Made by a program: the position numbers and the translations under genes. A DNA stretch of 64,000 bases. It comes from Amycolatopsis cihanbeyliensis. GTDB lineage: Bacteria > Actinomycetota > Actinomycetes > Mycobacteriales > Pseudonocardiaceae. The stretch spans positions 3,564,501 to 3,628,500 of the forward strand of contig NZ_VFML01000001.1 of assembly GCF_006715045.1 (NCBI RefSeq). The letters are read 5' to 3'. How positions within the stretch are numbered: the stretch's first letter is position 1; each line of letters starts with the position of its first letter. Under the pieces are notes generated by a model that was not told the DNA's origin, searched no databases, and saw nothing but the letters and a program-made list of their open reading frames with translations. Below are positions 14,796 through 22,996 of the stretch, in pieces.

Positions 14796-16500
14796 GTGAG
14801 CCGTCCCACGCCTGCATCAGCTCGGCGTAGCGCGGCGAGGAGACCAGCAGTTCACCGTGCCCGCCGAGCAGGGTGTCCCGGCCGTCCATCACCAGCACCC
14901 GGTCGGCCCGCAGCGCGGAACTGAGCCGGTGCGCGATCACCACGAGCACCCCGCCCCGCTCGGCGAAAGCCCGCTCGACCCTGGCCTCGGCCGCGGCGTC
15001 CAGGTTGGCGGTGGCCTCGTCCAGCACGATCACCTCGGCCGGGCTCGCGTAGAGCCTGGCCAGCGCGAGCAGTTGCACCTCGCCGGTGGACAGCCCCTCG
15101 CCACCGTGCGCGACCGAGCCGTTCAGCCCGCCGAGCCGCTCCACCAACCGGCCCGCGCCGACCGCCTCGGCCGCCGCGAGCAGGTGGGACTCACTGGCCG
15201 ACGGCGCGAAGAGGGAAAGGTTCTCCCGCACCGTGCCGGCGAAGACATAGGACTCCTGCGGGGTCAGCGCGATCAACCGGTGCCGCGAGTCCGGCCGGAT
15301 CTCGCGCACCGGCACCCCGCCCAGCCGTACCTCCCCCCGCTCCGGGGCGAGCATCCCGGTGACCAGCCCGGCCAGGGTCGACTTGCCGATACCGCTCGGC
15401 CCGACCACGGCCAGGTGGTCGCCGGGGGAAAGGTCGAGGTCGAGGTCCGCGACGATGGGTTCGGCGTGCGCGCCCCACCCGAAGGTCAGCCCGCGCGCGA
15501 CCAGCTCGCGACCGTCCGGGACCCGGGTACCGGCCTCCGGTACGGCGCCCGCGCCCGCACCGGCCTCACCCAGCCGACGCAACGCGACCAGCAGCCGCAG
15601 CACCACGGTGCTCGCGGTGGAGGCGAGCCCCTGCAGCGCGGGTTGCATGGTGCTGGCCAGGTAGACGAGCGAGCCGAGCGCGGCACCCGCGGTGAGCTGC
15701 CCGGCCGCGACCATGCCCGGCGCCATGACCAGCACCAGTACCAGGGGCAGGAAGGCACCGATCGCGATGACCAGGGTGCGCATCGCGGTCGCCACCGCCA
15801 TCCGGACCTTCGCCGTGGCCTGCGCGTCGATCCGGGCGTCCACGGCGGCGATCGCGGTGGGCTCGGCCCCGCAGGCGACCACGTCGCGCAGGCCGGCGAG
15901 TACCTCGCCCGCGGACTCGGCGGTCCGCTCGTCGGCAATGGCGAGTGCCCGCTGCCTGCCGGCCAGGGTCGGCAGCAGGCAGGCGAAGAGCACCATCGAG
16001 GCCACCACCGGGACCGCGACCACCCAGGCGAGTGTCCCGGCCACGGTGAACAGCCCGGCGAGCGCGCTCACCGTGGTCACCACCATGCCCCGCGCCTGCA
16101 CCAGCAGGCCGGCGGTGGCGTCCCGGATCACCTCGATGTGCTGGGTGATCCGGGCGACCCCGCTGGCGTCCGGCCGGTTCCGGTGTGCGGCTCCGCCGCG
16201 CAGCACGCCCCGCACCACGGCACCGACCAGGGTGTCGCGCAGCGGTTCGATGATGGTGCCGAGCCGGTTCCAGACCAGCCGGGAGCCGAACGCGCCGAGC
16301 ACGGCGACCGCGCCGAAGACCAGCAGCCAGGCCACGCCGATCGCCGGTCGTCCCGCACCGAACCCGCCGTCCACGGCGAGCTGGACCAGCCGCCCGGAGA
16401 GGAACGCGGGAGCGCCCTCCAGCACGGAGCACCCGAGCAGCACCAGGCCGCCGCGCCATTGCTTGCCGAGTGTCGTCCAGTACAGCTTCGTGACCGTCAC
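14743..16500 (-). CDS. ABC exporter half-transporter, RamB/AmfA-like
   Basis: A 585-residue fused membrane/ATPase protein. The first ~300 residues hold the six-helix exporter domain. The ATPase has Walker A GPSGIGKST, a variant signature LSTGE instead of LSGGQ, and Walker B VIVLDEAT. It starts at a GTG sharing GTGA with the stop of the preceding ABC gene, so the pair are translationally coupled and probably form a heterodimer exporting the lanthipeptide. A longer frame upstream (to 17481) is only the shadow of the first ABC gene. The altered signature suggests one degenerate ATP site. Confidence 0.9.
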   Translation of the reverse strand: MTVTKLYWTTLGKQWRGGLVLLGCSVLEGAPAFLSGRLVQLAVDGGFGAGRPAIGVAWLLVFGAVAVLGAFGSRLVWNRLGTIIEPLRDTLVGAVVRGVLRGGAAHRNRPDASGVARITQHIEVIRDATAGLLVQARGMVVTTVSALAGLFTVAGTLAWVVAVPVVASMVLFACLLPTLAGRQRALAIADERTAESAGEVLAGLRDVVACGAEPTAIAAVDARIDAQATAKVRMAVATAMRTLVIAIGAFLPLVLVLVMAPGMVAAGQLTAGAALGSLVYLASTMQPALQGLASTASTVVLRLLVALRRLGEAGAGAGAVPEAGTRVPDGRELVARGLTFGWGAHAEPIVADLDLDLSPGDHLAVVGPSGIGKSTLAGLVTGMLAPERGEVRLGGVPVREIRPDSRHRLIALTPQESYVFAGTVRENLSLFAPSASESHLLAAAEAVGAGRLVERLGGLNGSVAHGGEGLSTGEVQLLALARLYASPAEVIVLDEATANLDAAAEARVERAFAERGGVLVVIAHRLSSALRADRVLVMDGRDTLLGGHGELLVSSPRYAELMQAWDGSLTRVPPAALPASRAAAR

Positions 16501-18191
16501 GGTGTATCCGTCTCGTCCTCGGTGAACACGGCCCGGTACTCGGGCTCGGACCACAGCTCGGCGTGCGGGGCGCAGGCCCGTACCCGGCCTTCCTCCAGCC
16601 ACAACACCCGGTCGGCACGGCGCGCGGTACCCGCCCGGTGCGTCACCACCACCCTGCTCCCGGTTGGCAGGCTCGACTCGATGGCGTCCTCCACCATGCG
16701 CTCGGTGACGGTGTCCAGGCTGCCGGTGGCCTCGTCCAGCACCAGCAGCCGGGGTTTGCGGACCAGCGCCCGCGCCAGGCCGAGTCGCTGCGCCTCCCCG
16801 CCGGAGAGCGGGGTCTCCTCCAGCGGGGTGCGGTAGCCGTCCGGTAGCCGCACCACCAGGTCGTGCACCTGCGCGGCGCGGCAGGCCTCGCGCACCGCGG
16901 ACGGGCCGGCCCAGCTCCCGTAGGCCACCGCGTCCTGCACGGTCGCGCCGAGCAGCGCGGGCCGTTCGAAGGCGTGGCCGACGGCGGCGCGTACCTGTTC
17001 GGCGGGGAGCTGAGCCACCGGGGCCCCGTGCAGCAGCACTTCGCCCCGGTCCGGTGGCCGCAACCCCCCGAGCACCGCGGCCAGCGCCGTCTTGCCCGCC
17101 CCCGACCTGCCCACCACGGCCATGCTGCTCCCGGCGGGCACGGTGAGGTCTATGCCGTCCAGCGCGCCGTCCACCCCGACCCCGCGTAGCTCGATCTCGC
17201 CCTGGCCGGCCGGCAACGGCCGGTCGCCGTCCGGCGGCAGCGGGGAGTCCAGCACCTCGGCCAGCCGGGTGCCGCAGCCGCGTGCCCTGGACAGCGTGGT
17301 GAGTAACGGGATCTGCTGGACAAGGCTCATACCGAGGACCACGTAGCCGAGCGCGGCGAGCACATCGCCGATCGAGAGCCTGCCGGCGAGCACCCCGAAG
17401 CCCGCGGCGGTGAGCACGCCGAGCTGGACCGCGGGCAGCAGCAGCCCGGCACGCCAGACCATCCGGGCCTGGGTGCGCCACATGCCGATCCCGGCTGCGG
17501 CCAGCAGGGGCAGCGGGCGCAGCACCCTGGCGGCCTCCCGTTCCGCGGTGCCGGAGGCCGCGATGGTGCGCAGCCCGCCGACGGCGTCCAGCAGCCGGGC
17601 CGAGAGGTCACCGGAGACCTGCTGGTAGGAGAGCACGTCGGCGGCGGTGAGCCGCAGGTGGGAGCGGGCAAGCAGGAGCGCGATCGGCACACTGCCGAGA
17701 AACACCGCGGCCAACCGCCAGTCCAGCAGGGCAAGCAGCACGATCGCGCCGGTGGAGACGACCACGGCCGAGCACAGTTGCACCAGGATCGAGGCGATCT
17801 CGCCGGCTCCCGCGCAGTCGGTGGTCACCCTGCTGACCGCGTCGCCCGCGACGAAGGGCGAGCGGGCGCCGAGGCCGGTCAGCCGCCGGGTGAGCCTGCG
17901 GCGCAGCCACGCGGCCGCGCCGGCCGTCACCCTGGCGGTGATCACCACGGCGGCCACGTCGGCGACGATCTCGGAGACCCCGAGGGTGAGCAGCCAGAGC
18001 ACCTTGGGCCAGGCGCGCTCGGCCGCGACCGCCGCGTCGACGGCGTCGGCGAGCGCACCCGGCAGTAGCAGCCCGGCCGTCGTGGCGACCAGGGCCGTGA
18101 GCACGAGAAGGAGTAACCGAGGGGGGTCATGTCGCAGGACCGCGAGCAACACCCGGTCACCGGGCGCACGCACGCTCGTTGGTCCCAACAC
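16497..18191 (-). CDS. ABC exporter half-transporter, RamA/AmfB-like
   Basis: A 565-residue membrane/ATPase protein with six membrane helices, then Walker A GRSGAGKTA, canonical signature LSGGEAQR and Walker B LLVLDEAT. The chosen GTG at 18191 has AAGGAGGGGC immediately upstream; the frame is open to 18263 but would run into the hairpin after the precursor gene. It lies third in a synthetase-precursor-ABC-ABC order identical to the Streptomyces ramC-S-A-B operon, which implies export of the modified peptide. Confidence 0.9.
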   Translation of the reverse strand: MLGPTSVRAPGDRVLLAVLRHDPPRLLLLVLTALVATTAGLLLPGALADAVDAAVAAERAWPKVLWLLTLGVSEIVADVAAVVITARVTAGAAAWLRRRLTRRLTGLGARSPFVAGDAVSRVTTDCAGAGEIASILVQLCSAVVVSTGAIVLLALLDWRLAAVFLGSVPIALLLARSHLRLTAADVLSYQQVSGDLSARLLDAVGGLRTIAASGTAEREAARVLRPLPLLAAAGIGMWRTQARMVWRAGLLLPAVQLGVLTAAGFGVLAGRLSIGDVLAALGYVVLGMSLVQQIPLLTTLSRARGCGTRLAEVLDSPLPPDGDRPLPAGQGEIELRGVGVDGALDGIDLTVPAGSSMAVVGRSGAGKTALAAVLGGLRPPDRGEVLLHGAPVAQLPAEQVRAAVGHAFERPALLGATVQDAVAYGSWAGPSAVREACRAAQVHDLVVRLPDGYRTPLEETPLSGGEAQRLGLARALVRKPRLLVLDEATGSLDTVTERMVEDAIESSLPTGSRVVVTHRAGTARRADRVLWLEEGRVRACAPHAELWSEPEYRAVFTEDETDTP

Positions 18192-18216
18192 GCCCCTCCT
18201 TGGGGAAGAATGAGTG

Positions 18217-18255
18217 GCGCGGGAGCGGCACACTTGGCCTGTGCCGCTCCCGCGC
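18217..18255 (-). terminator. intra-operon attenuating hairpin
   Basis: GCGCGGGAGCGGCACA and its exact complement form a 16-bp stem with a 7-base loop, between the precursor gene and the ABC genes and without a T-run. A partial terminator here would make precursor and synthetase mRNA exceed transporter mRNA, as is common in lanthipeptide operons. Confidence 0.65.
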
Positions 18256-18314
18256 GCTCGCACTACCGTCCGATTCGGCGCCTCAGCGCCGGATCAGACC
18301 TGCCGGAACGGGCT

Positions 18315-18458
18315 TCAGTGGCAGGTCAGCAGGCTGACGGTGCTGTTCGCGCAGGAGGCGATCAGGCTCAGGTTGCTGGCGCCACCACCGTGGCTCGGGC
18401 CGCCGTACTCCGGCGTGTCGGCGGACTCGAGGTTCTGCAGGTCGAGAACGTGCTCCAT
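18315..18458 (-). CDS. class III lanthipeptide precursor (SapB/AmfS-like)
   Basis: A 47-residue peptide recognised from the minus-strand translation. The leader starts MEHVLDLQNLES, with the LDLQ helix motif that class III synthetases bind. The core ends SNLSLIASCANSTVSLLTC plus His. It holds two Ser-x-x-Ser...Cys units (SNLSLIASC and STVSLLTC), the precursor pattern for labionin or lanthionine rings and the arrangement seen in SapB and AmfS. A ribosome-binding site AAAGGA lies eight bases before the ATG. It sits 22 bases after the LanKC gene and before two ABC genes. The product is predicted to be a two-ring surface-active morphogen; ring type is uncertain. Confidence 0.88.
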   Translation of the reverse strand: MEHVLDLQNLESADTPEYGGPSHGGGASNLSLIASCANSTVSLLTCH

Positions 18459-18479
18459 CGGTATTTCCTTTCGGGTTTC

Positions 18480-21122
18480 CTACTTTCCTCCGGCCGGGGA
18501 TTGACCGGGGGCTCGGGAGGAACGGTCCGGGGTGCCCAGGAAGGGCAGCACGGGTCCGTGACCGTCCACAGTGGCGGCGAGCGCGAGCAGCAGGCCCGCG
18601 CCGCCGGTCTTCAGGTCCATCGACAGCCGCAGTAGCTGGTTGCCGGGTACCGCGATCCCGCCCTCGCCGAACGGGATGCCGTGCCAGGCCAACCGGGAGA
18701 GGTGCCGGGTCACCGCTTCGGCCAGCCCCGGGTCGGGGCTGCGCCGGTCGGCCTCGGCCAGTGCGGTCATCAGGCCGGCCCGGCCGAACAGCAGGCTGGG
18801 GTGGATGACGAACTCGCCGCGGCAGGCCTTGAGCAGCTCCGGGATCCGCGCGACGCTCTCCGCCCGCGGCCGGTACTCGGCGAGCTCACCGGCCACGATC
18901 GCCACGCCCGCGCTGCCGATGGCCAGGTAGGGCAGGGTGCGCGCGCCACCGTCGCGCACCTGCAACGAACCGTCGTCGGCCGGAACGCACTCGGCGAGGT
19001 CCCGTCGCAATGCCTGGTCGGCAAGGTCCAGCCAGGAACGGTCCCCTGTGTCATCGAAAAGGCGCAGGAACAGCAACGCCGGACCGGACCAGCCGTGCAG
19101 CAGCCCCGCCCTGGCGAAGCCGGCGGGCTCCTCGGCGCCGGCCACGGCCTCGGCGAGCCGGTCGGCGAGCCGCATCGCGTGCGCCCGGAAGTCCGCGTCC
19201 TGCCTGGTGCCGGCGAAGTGCCGCAGGTTGAGCGCGATCCCGGCGAGGCCGCCGTCCAGGCTGTGGTCGCGGGTCTGCTCGACCAGGTTCGCCGCGCCGT
19301 CCAGTACGGCACCGGCCTCCTCGGCGTGCCCGAGGTTCTCCAGCACGTAGGCGATGCCGTGGGCGCCGTCGTAGAAGCCGGGCCGCGCGGGTGGTTCCCC
19401 GCGCACCGCCTCGATCAGCCAGCGTTCGTGCTCGGGGTAGCGACCGGCGCCGGTGACATCCAGCGCGTGCAGCACACCGGCAGCGCCGTAACCAAAGCAG
19501 GTGCCGCCGATGCGGAACTGCTCGATGTCGCCGGGGAACAGCCGGTCGGCGCGCTCCGGGGTCGCGCTGGCCAGGATGGCCTCGGCAAGGGACTTGCGCA
19601 CCACGCCCCAGTCCGGTTCCGGCTGGTCCAGCTCGGTGGTGGCGGGTGCGGGGCGCGCCCCCTGCTCGTCCCGCGGGGCGAGCACACTCAGCACGGACTC
19701 GCCGAAGCCTTCCGGCACGGGGAAGCGCCGCTCCACGAACTCGACCAGGGGGAACAGCTTCGCCGGCGAGAGCTCGAGCATCGCGTTGACCGGAAGGAAC
19801 AGCCACAGCCGCAACGCGGCAAGCGCGTACTCGTCGATCTGGAACCCGGTGCGGTCCCGTGGCGCGCGGAAGCCGGGGGCGCCAAGCGCGGGCCTGCTGC
19901 CCGTGTCCACCGGGCAGGCCAGCTCGAAGTCGATCAGCGAGACGCGCGGAGGCTCCCCGGCGGTGTCCTCGCCGCCCTCCTTGCCTTCCCCGTCGTCCCC
20001 GTCGTCCACCATGATGTTCAGCGCGTGCAGGTCGCCGAAGACGACCCCGCGCTCGTGCACCCTGGAGATCAACGTGGTCACCGCGTCGAGCAGGCCGAGG
20101 GCGCGCCGCGTGTAGTCGGCCACCTCCCGCTCGCCGGTGTCCCCCCGGGTCAGCGGGTAGTTGCGGGACAGCCAGGCGCCCAGGGACCGCCCGCGCACGT
20201 ACTCCATGGCGAGGAAGTGGTGCTCCCACACGGTGAACAGGTCGTACACCTCGGGAATGCCCGGAATGCCCGCGAGCCCGGTGAGTATGTCGTACTCGCG
20301 CCGCAGCCGGGTCACCGCGTCGGCCTGGTCGCGGTCCAAGCCGGCGTGCGGCCTGCCCTCCTTGAGCACGAGCTCCCGCTCGTCGGCCAACCGCTCGGCC
20401 TGGTACACGCCACCGCCGTTGGAGAAGTGCAACGACCTCCTCACTCGGTAAGGGAAGTCGCCGGGGTCCCCGCCCTTGCGCGCGGAGATATGGGGCTCGA
20501 GGCATTCCGGGAGGTCGACCCAGTCCGGGGTCACGAAACTGGGACCGCGTTTGTCCGGCACCAACGTGCCGTCCGATTTGCGGATCGCCAGAACCCGCGT
20601 ACCATCTGCCTCCACCCACCGTTCGACGAACCCGCCGTAGCGGGCGAAGAGCGGCCCATTACCATAGCGGAGATCGCTGAGAATATAGGGGCCTTCCTCG
20701 CCGTCGAGTTTCCCCGAAAGATCAGCGAGCACCCGCTCGAACTGGCTGTCATCGGCCGGGTAGATAGTTATTAACTTCCCACTCGCCGAGCGCGGAGCGT
20801 ATTTGGAATTTCGAGCGAGCAGGATGGACTGCGTGCGCAGGTACTTGAAGGAAACCTTATGCTCGATACAGTACTCGTGAACCGTGGTCAACACCCGTTC
20901 GGCGTTGTCAAGGCAGGCGGAAACATGGATCTTCCAGCCTTGCTCAGGCAGCGGTTCCGAGGTCGGGCGCAGCATGCGCCACACCCCTAGGTCCCCCTGT
21001 GACCAGCCAGAATCCGGCAACTCAAGGTCGCGACCCAGCACGTCCTCCGCCGTGGCGGATTCCCGCTGTTCGTCGAAGAACAACGGATCCGCGAAGCAAA
21101 AAGCCTCATAACGGAGATCCAT
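18480..21122 (-). CDS. class III lanthipeptide synthetase LanKC
   Basis: An 880-residue three-domain enzyme that phosphorylates Ser/Thr of the precursor, eliminates phosphate and cyclises. The N-terminal lyase region opens with the family signature MDLRYEAFCFADPLFFDE. The kinase domain (~220-500) has a Lys in LVLKEGRPHAG, catalytic FGDLHALNIM and SLIDFELA. The C-terminal cyclase-like domain carries no obvious CHG/Cys zinc triad, as expected for class III rather than class IV. Length matches RamC/AmfT. The ATG at 21122 is preceded by AAAGG; a GTG one codon earlier is possible. It heads the operon. No ramR-like regulator lies beside it. Confidence 0.93.
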   Translation of the reverse strand: MDLRYEAFCFADPLFFDEQRESATAEDVLGRDLELPDSGWSQGDLGVWRMLRPTSEPLPEQGWKIHVSACLDNAERVLTTVHEYCIEHKVSFKYLRTQSILLARNSKYAPRSASGKLITIYPADDSQFERVLADLSGKLDGEEGPYILSDLRYGNGPLFARYGGFVERWVEADGTRVLAIRKSDGTLVPDKRGPSFVTPDWVDLPECLEPHISARKGGDPGDFPYRVRRSLHFSNGGGVYQAERLADERELVLKEGRPHAGLDRDQADAVTRLRREYDILTGLAGIPGIPEVYDLFTVWEHHFLAMEYVRGRSLGAWLSRNYPLTRGDTGEREVADYTRRALGLLDAVTTLISRVHERGVVFGDLHALNIMVDDGDDGEGKEGGEDTAGEPPRVSLIDFELACPVDTGSRPALGAPGFRAPRDRTGFQIDEYALAALRLWLFLPVNAMLELSPAKLFPLVEFVERRFPVPEGFGESVLSVLAPRDEQGARPAPATTELDQPEPDWGVVRKSLAEAILASATPERADRLFPGDIEQFRIGGTCFGYGAAGVLHALDVTGAGRYPEHERWLIEAVRGEPPARPGFYDGAHGIAYVLENLGHAEEAGAVLDGAANLVEQTRDHSLDGGLAGIALNLRHFAGTRQDADFRAHAMRLADRLAEAVAGAEEPAGFARAGLLHGWSGPALLFLRLFDDTGDRSWLDLADQALRRDLAECVPADDGSLQVRDGGARTLPYLAIGSAGVAIVAGELAEYRPRAESVARIPELLKACRGEFVIHPSLLFGRAGLMTALAEADRRSPDPGLAEAVTRHLSRLAWHGIPFGEGGIAVPGNQLLRLSMDLKTGGAGLLLALAATVDGHGPVLPFLGTPDRSSRAPGQSPAGGK

Positions 21123-21595
21123 CACACAACCTTTCCGCCCCGCGACGGCGTCTTTTGGGCCACGCTCACCCCTCAGCGCACGGGAGGCCCGTATTGCGTA
21201 TGCCGCAACCGATTATCGCGAACTTCCGGACCGCCCGCACAACGCCCATCCCACAACAATGGGAAGGGCTGAGCCAATCCGCCATCTCAGCGGTTCCACT
21301 GGGCTGTTCAGGGTACGAATAATGGCCTACGTACCGCTCATGGTAAAACGGTGAGTAGGCACGTCACTCACCGATATCACCCAAATGAGTCGTAACGCTC
21401 TCGTGCGCTCTGCCATTGCTGGTGGCGACTCCAGGAATATCTGATCATTTTTCACACTAAAGAGAAACCTGTCCACCGTGCCTTACTAACGAGTATGCGA
21501 TAAGAGCCAGCATTCACACGCAAGCGGATGAGCGTGCACCGGCCGAACGCAGCATCGCCCGCCGTACCATTCGGGTGAAACGCGGGGCGAGTTAC
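21123..21595. other. promoter region of the lanthipeptide operon, no gene
   Basis: About 470 bases, less GC-rich than the flanks, between the divergent LanKC gene and the membrane-protein gene at 21635. No ORF with a ribosome-binding site and no long hairpin were seen. It must hold the lanthipeptide promoter, and no recognisable operator was found there. Confidence 0.4.
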
Positions 21596-21610
21596 ACTAC
21601 ATCGTGTAGT
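21596..21610. promoter_or_regulatory. BlaI-type operator 1
   Basis: The perfect dyad ACTACA-TCG-TGTAGT lies 24 bases before the GTG at 21635. It shares ACTACAT...GTAGTA with a second dyad at 22975-22991. Both match the TACTACA/TGTAGTA operator style of BlaI/MecI repressors, one of which is encoded at 23902-24270. Confidence 0.62.
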
Positions 21611-21634
21611 AGGAATGCGCGGAACGGAGGAGCG

Positions 21635-22000
21635 GTGGTCACCTGGCTCGCGACGGCGGTCGCGCTGTGTTCACTGGCCGTCGCCTGCTGGAGCTTCGTC
21701 TCGGCGGCCCGCGGCCGATCCCCGAAGGATCCGCTGCTGATCGCGATCGCGGTGGTGGAGGTCCTGCTGCTGGCACAGGTGGTGGTCTCGGTCGTGCTGC
21801 TGATCTCGGGCGAGCGGCCGGGCGGCATGGCCACGTTCATCGCCTACCTGGTCGGCTCGCTCGCCGTGTTGCCGGTGGCGACCCTGTGGGCGCTGGCGGA
21901 GCGGAGCAGGTCCAGCACGGTGGTGCTCGGAATCGCCTGCGTGACCGTGCCGGTGTTGATCCTGCGGATGCACGAGGTATGGGGAGGTGCCGGTGCCTGA
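21635..22000 (+). CDS. small integral membrane protein in the BlaI locus
   Basis: A 121-residue protein with about four membrane helices (ATAVALCSLAVACWSFV; IAIAVVEVLLLAQVVVSVVL; FIAYLVGSLAVLPVATLWAL; STVVLGIACVTVPVLIL). The GTG has GGAGGAGC before it. Family not recognised. The BlaI-like operator directly upstream suggests it is repressed by the BlaI homologue 2.3 kb away. Confidence 0.7.
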   Translation: MVTWLATAVALCSLAVACWSFVSAARGRSPKDPLLIAIAVVEVLLLAQVVVSVVLLISGERPGGMATFIAYLVGSLAVLPVATLWALAERSRSSTVVLGIACVTVPVLILRMHEVWGGAGA

Positions 22001-22162
22001 GAACCCGCTTCCGGAACCGGAGACAGTTGATCATAGTGAGTGGAAGAACGCGCCCTCCCGTGTCCCACCACCGCCCAAACGGATGCGCTCCGCGCCACAG
22101 CGCTTGCGGCAATCAGCCCACGAGCGGCGAGGCCGAGCGCCTTACCTGCGAAGGTGACAATC

Positions 22163-22627
22163 GTGACGGAGCCCGAACCCAGCCGACCCGTCTCCCACCG
22201 CCACCCGGACGGGGGCGAGGGAGAGCGCGCCGGGATCCGGACCGCGACCGGGCCGGGGCGGGTACTGGTGGCCGTGTACGCAATCTTCGCGGTCGGCGCC
22301 ACCTCCCGCGCTGCGGTGCAGATCGCTGCCCGCTTCGACGAAGCCCCGCTGGCCTACCTGCTGTCCGCGTTCGCGGCCGTGGTCTACCTGCTGGCCACCC
22401 TCGCACTCGCCCGCTCGGGCCGGGCGTGGTGGCGGGTCGCGCTGGCCGCCTGCAGCGTGGAGTTCGTCGGGGTGCTCACCGTGGGTACGTTGACCGTGTT
22501 CGACGCCGCGGCGTTCCCGGACGCCACGGTGTGGTCCAACTACGGGCGGGGCTACCTGTTCATCCCGCTGGTGCTGCCGGTGATCGGCCTGTACTGGCTG
22601 CGTCGGACCGGACGGGCTACCAGATGA
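22163..22627 (+). CDS. integral membrane protein, unknown function
   Basis: A 154-residue protein with a hydrophilic ~30-residue N-terminus (TEPEPSRPVSHRHPDGGEGE) and four predicted membrane helices ending in YLFIPLVLPVIGLYWLRR. The GTG at 22163 has GAAGGTGA upstream. It follows the 21635 gene by 162 bases on the same strand and may belong to the same regulon. Its last 11 bases overlap the converging gene 22617-22964. Confidence 0.65.
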   Translation: MTEPEPSRPVSHRHPDGGEGERAGIRTATGPGRVLVAVYAIFAVGATSRAAVQIAARFDEAPLAYLLSAFAAVVYLLATLALARSGRAWWRVALAACSVEFVGVLTVGTLTVFDAAAFPDATVWSNYGRGYLFIPLVLPVIGLYWLRRTGRATR

Positions 22628-22964
22628 CGGCGATCGCGACGTTCGCGATGGTCAGTACGGTGACCGCGGTCAGCAAGTTCCGGCCGGCGGCCTGCTTGCG
22701 CACGGCGGTGTAACCCAGCACCAGCACGATCAGGGCGATCAGCAGCTTGACGCCGATCTTGATGTTGTCGACCTCGGAGCTGACCAGGTCGGCCGAGGCG
22801 ATCCCGACCATTGCCACGCCGGTGACCAACTGGGTGGCCGCGCTGTGCGCGATGATCGTGAATGCCTTGGGGGTCCGGGCGTAGGCGTAGGTCATCAGCC
22901 CGCTCAGGATCCCGGCCATACCGAGCAGGTGCAGGACGACGAGCAGGTCGTAGACGATCTCCAT
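22617..22964 (-). CDS. four-helix membrane protein under a BlaI-type operator
   Basis: A 115-residue protein with four membrane helices (MEIVYDLLVVLHLLGMAGIL; IIAHSAATQLVTGVAMVGI; IKIGVKLLIALIVLVLGYTA; LLTAVTVLTIANVAIAVIW). No catalytic motif; function unknown. It is transcribed in the same direction as, and 32 bases after, the M56 peptidase gene, but has its own TATATT -10 box and a BlaI-like dyad, so it can be independently derepressed. The ATG lacks a ribosome-binding site, consistent with a leaderless transcript. Confidence 0.78.
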   Translation of the reverse strand: MEIVYDLLVVLHLLGMAGILSGLMTYAYARTPKAFTIIAHSAATQLVTGVAMVGIASADLVSSEVDNIKIGVKLLIALIVLVLGYTAVRKQAAGRNLLTAVTVLTIANVAIAVIW

Positions 22965-22970
22965 ACCGGA

Positions 22971-22976
22971 AATATA
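22971..22976 (-). promoter_or_regulatory. -10 box for leaderless transcript
   Basis: TATATT on the minus strand ends six bases before the ATG at 22964 and touches BlaI-type operator 2, so repressor binding would block this promoter. Confidence 0.5.
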
Positions 22977-22991
22977 CTACATGTCGTAGTA
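22975..22991. promoter_or_regulatory. BlaI-type operator 2
   Basis: TACTAC-ATGTC-GTAGTA, a perfect 6-5-6 dyad, fills most of the gap between the M56 peptidase and the membrane-protein gene and overlaps the latter's -10 box. It resembles operator 1 and the MecI/BlaI consensus. Confidence 0.66.
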
Positions 22992-22996
22992 AATCT

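Noticed and set aside
14857..16836. Plus-strand frame of 659 codons
   Set aside because: Antisense shadow of the ABC gene, with no coding features.
16501..17481. 300-codon upstream extension of the second lanthipeptide ABC gene
   Set aside because: It lies entirely within the first ABC gene in another frame and is Arg/Gly-rich. The GTGA-coupled GTG at 16500 starts a normal exporter domain.
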